Position numbers and translations under genes: made by a program. Under the pieces are notes generated by a model that searched no databases, had not been told where the DNA came from, and worked only from the letters and a program-made list of their open reading frames with translations. From CAYYFV01 sp964451705 (GTDB taxonomy: Bacteria; Patescibacteriota; Gracilibacteria; UBA1369; GCA-2718715), in contig CAYVIV010000009.1 of NCBI GenBank assembly GCA_964451705.1, positions 1 to 25,231 of the forward strand: a stretch of DNA of 25,231 nt, in the 5' to 3' direction. Below, piece by piece: positions 7,421-13,705 of this stretch. Every line of letters begins with the position of its first letter. The stretch's first letter is position 1.

Positions 7421-8996
7421 TTAGACTATTTTTCTAAACTCATCTATATCCAAAACCCCTATTCTAAGCGCCATTAAGACGTAAATAACCACTCCAAACA
7501 GGATTACCACTAGTGTGGCTATATTTTGCATTATTGGGTACAAAACCCCAAACAAAACACTCACAGCTACAGCCATAATCAGGCTTATTAAGCCAATTTT
7601 TAAGGTCTCTCCCAGTTTTTGCACATAACCTGTGAACTTTTGCACATAAAAATAGGTCCCAAACAGTATCAAAATCTCCGACAAGACAGTCGTAAAAGCC
7701 GCTCCTACAAAGCCATAATACGGAATTACCGCTAAGTTAGTTAGCACATTAAATATCAAACAGTAAAAATTTATCTTCAACAACTTGCTTTGTTTGCCCA
7801 TAGCTACCAGACAAAAACCAAACAAAGAGTTCAGAAAAACAAAAAATATAGCTACCAGAACAATTTGCAAAGCCACATCTGACCCATAAAAATATTCAAA
7901 ACTATGCGCCGACTCCATGCTAAAAGTCTTGTCCAAATGCACCTGCGGACACTGCAAAGCAGCCATCTCTTGGGTCTGGTGCAGCTCTCGAATGTCGTTG
8001 CTACAGTGGTACCCACTCAAAAACTGTGGCGAACTAATTATAAAAGTTAGAGCAAAACTAACAGCAATTCCCCCCATCATAATTGGCATGCCAATCAGAC
8101 TTAAGTAGCGAAAACACTTAGAAATTAGCTCCTGAAAACGCTTTTTGTTATTTACAAAGCTATTTGTCAGCTCTGGCAGGGCTGAATTCATAAAAAACAC
8201 TGGAATCACCGCAATAATTTCCATCAGCTTAAGAGCCACTGCATAAATCCCCGCCTGATGATTACCACTGACCCACTGGATAAAAACCATGTCTATTTTA
8301 AAGTAAAACCTATTCAAAATCAGCGCCAGGCCATACGGTAGCGCGTGCTTAAACAATGTTTTAATATACTGCCTATCAACCTCCAATTTAATCTTTATCA
8401 GCTTAGATACAAAATAATAAGTCAAACCCAGTAAAATCAAATTACCAAACACAGAGGCCCAAATAAGTTGCGAGAACAACATATCTATTGAGCTAAACAT
8501 AGAGGCCTTAATCACAAAAAATATACCCGCCACAGTTACAACCTTGCCGAGTATTTGTGCTACAGAAAACCAAATCATCTTGAGCCTGTACTGCAACAAA
8601 GAAGAAATAGTCCCAGCAGCCAGCGCAAAAGACGTAGTAAAACTCACCAAGGCCACATTCTTAGCAATCAAAGTGTCTGCATATTTAGGAATCAAAGGAA
8701 TCGCAATGCTCGCCAAACCCAAGGTTACAACAATCAAAATCAGCCTAATAGACAGCACATTTGCCAAAATTTTCTCTTGGGAATACTTTTTCTCTGCCAT
8801 TTGCTGCACGCAAATCGTGTAAAGCCCAAAATCTGCCATAATTGCAAAAAAACCAACCAATTCAAACAAGGTCGTATACATACCATAGGCACTCGTTGGC
8901 AATGCAGATGTAATAAGTTTGATCGAAACCACCCCAACTACAGCTGTCATAAGCCTACCAAAGACTTGCCAAAACGTATTTGAAAAAACTTTTTTA
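7421..8996 (-). CDS. Polysaccharide/lipid-linked oligosaccharide flippase (MATE/MOP family), 5' end in gap
   Basis: This multi-spanning membrane protein belongs to the Wzx/MOP flippase family, which moves lipid-linked glycans across the cytoplasmic membrane. About 12-14 hydrophobic segments are visible, with the family-like start NTFWQVFGRL...KLITSALPTSAYGMYTTLFE. The internal ATG at 8948-8950 is not the real start: the frame stays open upstream for 15 codons (KKVFSNTFWQ...) into the N gap, and the neighbouring copy shows the likely start is only about five codons further. About 50 residues (roughly 313-359 counted from that ATG) form a polar insertion with two cysteines between membrane segments, atypical for the family. 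Substrate is not predictable. An O-antigen-ligase-like gene lies 5 kb away. Confidence 0.88.
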
Positions 8997-9006
8997 NNNN
9001 NNNNNN
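8997..9006. other. Scaffold gap (10 N)
   Basis: Ten Ns join two contigs. Both contig ends carry the N-terminal coding region of a flippase in the same orientation, so the true distance and content of the gap are unknown and could include most of a second gene. Confidence 0.99.
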
Positions 9007-9111
9007 GCTGTTGGTAATCAGCTTAATAGATATCACTCCCACCAAGGCAGTCACCAACCTACCAAAAACTTGCCAAAATGTATTACTAAAAATTTTCCTC
9101 GATAAATTCAT
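9007..9111 (-). CDS. N-terminal fragment of a second flippase, cut by gap
   Basis: Thirty-five codons starting MNLSRKIFSNTFWQVFGRLV are open into the gap. Over 30 aligned codons I count 24 identical residues but only about 62 of 90 identical bases relative to the flippase on the other side; most differences are silent. It is therefore a real coding copy, either a tandem paralogue or a diverged allele of the same gene from another strain. It is divergent from the gene at 9214. Confidence 0.75.
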
Positions 9112-9130
9112 CTTTCAGCTATATCTAATT

Positions 9131-9150
9131 ACCTGTGCATTTTAACAGGT
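9131..9150. repeat. Inverted repeat in divergent promoter region
   Basis: ACCTGT (9131-9136) and ACAGGT (9145-9150) form a perfect 6-bp dyad with an 8-nt spacer, followed on the plus strand by TTTTTC. It lies between the second flippase start and the promoter at 9159-9187. It could be an operator or a small terminator against antisense readthrough. Confidence 0.4.
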
Positions 9151-9158
9151 TTTTCTAA

Positions 9159-9187
9159 TTTACAAAATATTAAAAAACGTGTATAAT
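9159..9187 (+). promoter_or_regulatory. Promoter of the DD-peptidase-like gene
   Basis: TTTACA (9159-9164) and consensus TATAAT (9182-9187) are spaced by 17 bp. Transcription should begin near 9194. A TTG at 9187 that could open the reading frame overlaps the -10 box and would be outside the mRNA, so translation should start at the ATG at 9214. Confidence 0.72.
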
Positions 9188-9213
9188 TGAGTCAATTTCC
9201 AACCCCCTCTCAA

Positions 9214-11067
9214 ATGTCAGACAAACCCAGTCGCAAACCCAGTCGCAAACCCAGTCACACCCCCTCTGAAGATCAATTTCAAATTGTATCACAAAAAAGC
9301 AAAAAAGAACGTTTAAAGTTAAGAGAAATCATGTATGGAGCCTTTAAATTTGCTGGCATAGTCACCATGTTCGAACTAGCCTTTGGTAAAGGTGGTGCTC
9401 ACAGAATTTTAAAAGGTTTCAAAGCAGAAAAAGCGAGCCTAGAAGAAAACTCTCAAGCCGACAAATATGTGATGGGTAGTGTAGATCAAGACTCAAGTAT
9501 TCCTGATTATGAGTCCACACAACAGGGTAATACAGGGCAAAACCAAGCAGCAGATCCTACAGAGCATGGTCACGAGCATGAAATAGTCCAAATCCAGCTA
9601 CCGCAGGCCAGACCCACAAAAACCAACTTTGAAACCATAGAGACCCCAGCTAAATTCAAATTTGCTTATACTTTTGGCTCAGTAGACGGCACAATCATAG
9701 AGGAATCTCAACCCAAAAGACGCTTCTATGGCGCCTCCAGCCCCAAGCCAATCCTTGCTCTCATGAATCTCATCTATGCCAAAGAGGGCACAGAAATTGG
9801 TAAACCTAAGCGAAAAGTTCAATCTCTAAAACCATCAGAGCTTACAGCCCTCTTAAACTACAGGAAATCTAGTGATGGACTCCATGAATCCAACAGAGTC
9901 TTTAGGGCTCTATGTCAAAACAAGCCACACCCCAATTCAGACAAGACAGACACACAAAAAACATATATCACAACACGAGGCCAAGAAATTGGTATTAGTG
10001 AAAGACCTGAAATTGCAAAGTTTTTAAACAAGATATCTTCAGGTTTAGGCAGCTTGTTACCAGGTATCAGGCGAGGTGTGCATAACGCACAAACTGCAAG
10101 GGGTTACTTTAAGTTCTTAAGCCAGCTTGTTAATTATAAACAAAATGAATATTTAAAAAACTACCCAGACGAAGTCAAACAAATTTTAAAATACCTCAAA
10201 CGAGAAGTAGAACCATTAAAAAATGATCCAGAGAAAAAACGCTGGAGCCGCTTAAAGACATATTTAAATAAACACTTACCAAAGACCAATGGCAAGCCTT
10301 TAATCCAAAGTGTATGGGGTAAAAGTGGTCGTTGGGATGGGGCTTTAAATTACGCAGTAGTTATTAATGATCAATATATAGTTTCTCTCTATACAAAAAA
10401 CTCAAGTAAAAGAGAAAATGAGATGACAGCTGAAGATATGAAGAAAAACGAAGAGAGAGTGCATCAAATGATTTTAACTATCCTACAAAATAAAATGCCA
10501 GAAGCAGCAGCTAAGGTACAAACAACTGCTGGTGTGCTAGAGTTTAATGCCGCAGCTGTCCCCAAAAGGCCCGTTAACATAGTCAAGGTAAGAAATAAGA
10601 TGTTACGGGAGAGTGGTCATAAAATTCCCAATAGCAGAAACATTCCCAAGCTCAACCCCATAGACATAGAGGCTAATAGGAGCCTGTTTGAAGTCCTACA
10701 AAACCTCATATTGACAAATGGAAAAAACACCAGTGCCAAAAACCTAGATGAAATACACCGTATTGTAAACCAAGCTGGCTTAAGAAATGGCAAACCTGGT
10801 ATCCCATTCATGTGTCAGTACAAAAACAAAGACTACTTATTTGATGGGGAGCGTTTAGTTAAAAAAAGTCGGCTCAAACACCTATTTTCTCTTGGTTACG
10901 ACCCCTTCAAGATGGGCATTGTGAGCTTTATAAATTCCCAGGAAATCCCAGGCACAAGCTCAGGGGGGGGGCATGCACATCAAGAGCTTAAAATATTTGC
11001 AAACACCAAAGTGTTTGGGCATAAAGCAACATTAGAGCCTTATTTTGCTCAGAAAATAAAGCGCTGA
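9214..11067 (+). CDS. Membrane-anchored serine DD-peptidase/beta-lactamase-like protein, probably the 5' part of an interrupted gene
   Basis: From the ATG at 9214 the product is 617 residues. A Pro/Ser/Lys-rich N-terminal tail precedes a short hydrophobic stretch (about 38-55) that may anchor it in the membrane, and then a low-complexity linker. The following domain resembles penicillin-recognising serine hydrolases: a candidate SxxK nucleophile motif ASSPK (S175, K178), SSD at 219-221 where SxN is expected, and KSG at 370-372 within GKSGRWDGALNYAVVIN. A role in cell-wall peptide trimming is inferred. The SxN deviation could mean weak or lost activity. The C-terminal 40 residues (FANTKVFGHKATLEPYF...) look like the start of an M15 peptidase domain. 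The frame ends in TGA and resumes in the same frame in the next gene. A run of nine Gs lies near the 3' end. Confidence 0.6.
   Translation: MSDKPSRKPSRKPSHTPSEDQFQIVSQKSKKERLKLREIMYGAFKFAGIVTMFELAFGKGGAHRILKGFKAEKASLEENSQADKYVMGSVDQDSSIPDYESTQQGNTGQNQAADPTEHGHEHEIVQIQLPQARPTKTNFETIETPAKFKFAYTFGSVDGTIIEESQPKRRFYGASSPKPILALMNLIYAKEGTEIGKPKRKVQSLKPSELTALLNYRKSSDGLHESNRVFRALCQNKPHPNSDKTDTQKTYITTRGQEIGISERPEIAKFLNKISSGLGSLLPGIRRGVHNAQTARGYFKFLSQLVNYKQNEYLKNYPDEVKQILKYLKREVEPLKNDPEKKRWSRLKTYLNKHLPKTNGKPLIQSVWGKSGRWDGALNYAVVINDQYIVSLYTKNSSKRENEMTAEDMKKNEERVHQMILTILQNKMPEAAAKVQTTAGVLEFNAAAVPKRPVNIVKVRNKMLRESGHKIPNSRNIPKLNPIDIEANRSLFEVLQNLILTNGKNTSAKNLDEIHRIVNQAGLRNGKPGIPFMCQYKNKDYLFDGERLVKKSRLKHLFSLGYDPFKMGIVSFINSQEIPGTSSGGGHAHQELKIFANTKVFGHKATLEPYFAQKIKR
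9226..9256 (+). repeat. 12-bp tandem repeat coding PSRK
   Basis: CCCAGTCGCAAA occurs twice in tandem (9226-9237, 9238-9249), followed by seven matching bases of a third unit. It encodes PSRKPSRKPSHT in the N-terminal tail. A 12-bp unit preserves frame, so copy number could vary without disrupting the protein. Confidence 0.85.
10963..10971 (+). repeat. Homopolymer run of nine G
   Basis: Nine consecutive Gs in an otherwise AT-rich gene encode Gly-Gly-Gly in SSGGGHAH. At the observed length the frame continues for another 31 codons. Such tracts are prone to slippage and to sequencing or assembly error. Confidence 0.9.
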
Positions 11068-11079
11068 GAAACTGTTGCC

Positions 11080-11580
11080 ATGAAGCGAGGATTACTTACA
11101 GGTGCTGTCGCAAGAGTGTCTGCTACACATGGTCGTTTTGGCTCTGTAGTTAATAATTCAGATAAGCTCCCTCTTATGAGTATGCATGGTAGCGGCTTTG
11201 CAGTCGACATTGATCCTGACACAAATAAATACGCCACTTTTATAACCCCTAACTATCAAGTACCAGAATTCTACAATCTAGCATGTGAGCTTGGCTTGCG
11301 CCCACCAATCAACTGGGCAAGGCTAATCTTAGACGGCAGTGGGAAGCTCAAGGAGCCATATAACAAGGAGAAGTACATAGCCAGCGCAAAAGCTCTGGTG
11401 CAAGCTGTTGGAGATGGCACACCAACAGCAGGCCAATTAGTCCAGTTGTTTTATGCTGATCACATGCACTTTGATGACAGCAGCCAAAGTGTTAGTGCTT
11501 TAAAAGGTCGGGTGAGATCTCAGCTAGGAAAAGCTAAAAGCATATGGGCGAAGTTTAAGGTAAACTACTCAGACAGCTAA
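11080..11580 (+). CDS. M15-family metallopeptidase domain (probable 3' part of the gene at 9214)
   Basis: The 166 residues carry the zinc-site pattern of M15 D,D- or L,D-peptidases: SMHGSGFAVDID gives H36-x6-D43, and ADHMHF gives D127-x-x-H130. D127 is in the position of the catalytic acid and H130 in that of the third zinc ligand. Family members cut peptidoglycan stem peptides. The N-terminal part of the M15 fold appears to be missing here but is present at the end of the preceding frame. Both segments are in the same reading frame, separated by one TGA and four sense codons (GAA ACT GTT GCC). It has no signal peptide or Shine-Dalgarno sequence of its own. Best reading: one gene interrupted by a UGA through nonsense mutation, readthrough or sequence error. 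A separate cytoplasmic protein is less likely. Confidence 0.72.
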   Translation: MKRGLLTGAVARVSATHGRFGSVVNNSDKLPLMSMHGSGFAVDIDPDTNKYATFITPNYQVPEFYNLACELGLRPPINWARLILDGSGKLKEPYNKEKYIASAKALVQAVGDGTPTAGQLVQLFYADHMHFDDSSQSVSALKGRVRSQLGKAKSIWAKFKVNYSDS

Positions 11581-11635
11581 AAAGAGCTTAAACTTTGATT
11601 TGCAATCTTGCTATAACTAGACGTAAAATATAGCT

Positions 11636-12694
11636 ATGTTAGCAATATCAGAACTCAAAAGCAGCCTGGAAAGCATTAAGAACAAGCTAGACTTGCCAAA
11701 ACTTGTGCAACAAGCCAACGATCTGGAGTCCCAAACTTTAGCAGAGGGCTTTTGGGATCATAAAAACTCCGGGCAAGTGGCTAGCGAACTAGGTGCTTTA
11801 CAGGCACAAATTAAACTTGTAGAAGATTTCGAGCAGCAAATTAATGAATTTTTAGAGTTTTGCCAGTTAGACCCCAACTTTCAAGATTCTCCAGAGGCTC
11901 AGACTGACTTGCAAAAGCTCATGCAGCTTCACGATCAGCTTGTTTTAGAGTCCACATTATCTGGCAAGTACGATAAGCTTTCCGCAATCCTTAGCGTCCA
12001 TTCTGGCGCTGGTGGCGACGATGCTCAGGATTTTGCTAATATGCTAGCCGATATGTATAAAAACTATACCCAGCTCCAAGGTTGGCAGGCCACATTGGTC
12101 GACGCCGACTACACAGCAGCTGGTATTAAGCATATAACCCTGCAAATCCAAGGTACATACGCCTATGGCAATCTTAAAGCCGAGCATGGTGTCCACCGCT
12201 TGGTACGCTTATCCCCATTTAATTCTGGAGGCACCCGTGAGACTTCGTTTGCCATGGTTTCAGTAATTCCCGAACTCAAACAAGATAACAGTTTCCAACT
12301 TAGCCCCGATGATCTTAAGGTAGATACCTTCAAGTCCTCTGGGCCAGGTGGCCAGTCTGTAAACACTACAGATTCCGCTGTCCGCATTACCCACATTCCA
12401 ACCGGCGTCCAGGCCGCTAGCCAGTCCGAACGTAGCCAACACCAAAACAAAGAAAATGCCCTGGCCATGTTGCAATCTAAGTTGTTGCATCTGCAGCAAG
12501 AGCAACAGGCGCACACCATAGAAGAAATCCGTGGTGATAAAACTGCAGTCTCATTTGGTTCACAAATCCGTTCCTACACCCTACATCCTTATAAACTAGT
12601 TAAAGACCACCGCACAAAACATGAGTCTAGCCACCCCGAGCAAGTTTTCGCAGGTGAAATCCAAGATTTTATCGACAGCTTTTTACTGACATAA
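11636..12694 (+). CDS. prfB: Peptide chain release factor 2
   Basis: RF2 terminates translation at UGA and UAA. The 352-residue product has the coiled N-terminal domain, the RF2-specific SPF anticodon-like tripeptide at 193-195 (LVRLSPFNSGGTRETSF) and the peptidyl-hydrolysis GGQ at 238-240 (SSGPGGQSVNTTDSAVR). RF1 would carry PxT instead of SPF. Unlike E. coli and many other bacteria, the gene is one continuous frame with no internal TGA near codon 25, so the autoregulatory +1 frameshift is absent. Its presence indicates UGA is a stop here. This argues against the UGA-to-glycine code of Gracilibacteria and Absconditabacteria. A weak TTGCAA-18-TAAAAT promoter (11600-11629) would give a nearly leaderless mRNA. 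Confidence 0.95.
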   Translation: MLAISELKSSLESIKNKLDLPKLVQQANDLESQTLAEGFWDHKNSGQVASELGALQAQIKLVEDFEQQINEFLEFCQLDPNFQDSPEAQTDLQKLMQLHDQLVLESTLSGKYDKLSAILSVHSGAGGDDAQDFANMLADMYKNYTQLQGWQATLVDADYTAAGIKHITLQIQGTYAYGNLKAEHGVHRLVRLSPFNSGGTRETSFAMVSVIPELKQDNSFQLSPDDLKVDTFKSSGPGGQSVNTTDSAVRITHIPTGVQAASQSERSQHQNKENALAMLQSKLLHLQQEQQAHTIEEIRGDKTAVSFGSQIRSYTLHPYKLVKDHRTKHESSHPEQVFAGEIQDFIDSFLLT

Positions 12695-12767
12695 GTCCCA
12701 CACAAAAACATATAGATCCCCGAGCATTAACAGTGACGCAGATCCAAGCAGACACAAAATACTATAC

Positions 12768-12792
12768 AAAAAAACCCTCCTAAGAGGGTTTT
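12768..12792. terminator. Bidirectional rho-independent terminator
   Basis: AAAACCCTC, loop CTAA and GAGGGTTTT make a perfect 9-bp stem (12771-12779 with 12784-12792). Ts follow on the minus strand and four Ts close the stem on the plus strand. It sits between the convergent prfB and the small lipoprotein gene and can serve both. Confidence 0.85.
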
Positions 12793-12816
12793 GATTGACT
12801 AGCAAGCTAAAGCGAA

Positions 12817-13011
12817 TTACTCCGCAGCTTCTTCTGTCATTTCTTCTTCCATGTAGTCAGCGTCCATAGAATCAGCATCCATAGTATCTTCCATAACTTC
12901 TTCTACAATAATATCATCAACGCTTAGCTCTTCATTTTGAGCGGCGCACCCAGCAAGTGCAAGGCTAGCAACAAGCATCATGCTTGCTAGTACAGCAAAT
13001 TTTTTAGTCAT
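12817..13011 (-). CDS. Small acidic lipoprotein
   Basis: The 64-residue product begins with a typical lipoprotein signal: basic MTKK, a hydrophobic core, and lipobox LAGC with Cys22 as the lipid-modified residue. The mature part is only 43 residues, has no Lys, Arg or His, and is dominated by Glu, Asp and Met, including MDADSMDADYMEEEM. I recognise no family. Such an acidic, Met-rich tail could bind cations, but that is a guess. It has its own strong terminator downstream and lies next to efp on the same strand, with 74 bp between them, so independent transcription is possible. Confidence 0.8.
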   Translation of the reverse strand: MTKKFAVLASMMLVASLALAGCAAQNEELSVDDIIVEEVMEDTMDADSMDADYMEEEMTEEAAE

Positions 13012-13085
13012 TTTGAAAAATGGTTATATATATAAATTTGGTATCTCTAATTTATTACATTAAATAGCTTTAAATCAACCATAAA

Positions 13086-13646
13086 TTACGATACTCGCTC
13101 GACATACAAGCCAGATTCTGTGTTAACTCTAATCTTTTCCCCTTCTTTAATGAATAAAGGTACCTGAACCACTAGCCCTGTTTGCATTGTTGCAGGCTTG
13201 TTGCCACCACTCGCTGTGTCCCCTTTTACACCTGGGTCAGTTTGAGTTACTGTTAGCTCTACTTTGGGAGGCAGCTTTACAGCTATTGGCAGGTCGTTAA
13301 ATGTTAGTAAATCCACACTCATGCCATCTACCAAGTAGTTTTTGACCTCGTCTATTGTCTCGTGGTCTAGTTCGTGCTGTTCAAAGTCATCGTCTTGCAT
13401 AAAATAAAATGCTTGGGGATCAGAATATAAAAACTGCGCTCTTTTGTGTTTTACATCAGCAGGTTTGAGTTTTTCGGCACCCTGGAAAGTCCTAGGCAGT
13501 ACCGCCCCAGTTTTTAAATTTTTAATCTTTGTCCGGCAAACACCTCCAGCTCGAGCTTGTTTAGAGTGTTGGGCTGTTAAAATCACATAAGGCTCACCTT
13601 CCAAAATCAGAGCCATACCGGGTCTTAATTCACCAATTGAATACAT
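13086..13646 (-). CDS. efp: Translation elongation factor P
   Basis: EF-P binds between the P and E sites and speeds peptide bond formation at polyproline stretches. The 186 residues cover the three beta-barrel domains, with the family signature TDPGVKGDTASGGNKPAT and the ending VNTESGLYVERVS. The tip of the domain I loop, which in E. coli reads PGKG with modified Lys34, here reads QARA, placing Arg32 at the tip. Arg-tipped EF-Ps elsewhere are either rhamnosylated by EarP or unmodified; no modifying enzyme is visible in this window. The gene is divergent from the membrane protein at 13706, with a 59-bp shared promoter region that contains TATACT/TATAGT-like -10 boxes. Confidence 0.96.
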   Translation of the reverse strand: MYSIGELRPGMALILEGEPYVILTAQHSKQARAGGVCRTKIKNLKTGAVLPRTFQGAEKLKPADVKHKRAQFLYSDPQAFYFMQDDDFEQHELDHETIDEVKNYLVDGMSVDLLTFNDLPIAVKLPPKVELTVTQTDPGVKGDTASGGNKPATMQTGLVVQVPLFIKEGEKIRVNTESGLYVERVS

Positions 13647-13705
13647 GTATTTCAGTTAAATTCTAGTGTATAGTATATGAGAAAGTTAATTTAAGTCCAT
13701 AGAAT

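Noticed and set aside
7610..7655. Two TTTTGCACATAA motifs resembling origin elements
   Set aside because: They lie within the flippase coding sequence and both encode a repeated YVQK; no other origin features surround them.
9187..9213. Upstream TTG start for the DD-peptidase-like gene
   Set aside because: The TTG overlaps the -10 TATAAT of a well-spaced promoter and would lie before the transcription start; ATG 9214 is used instead.
11636..11760. Programmed frameshift in prfB
   Set aside because: The N-terminal domain is in one continuous frame with no internal TGA; no slippery CTTTGA site is present.
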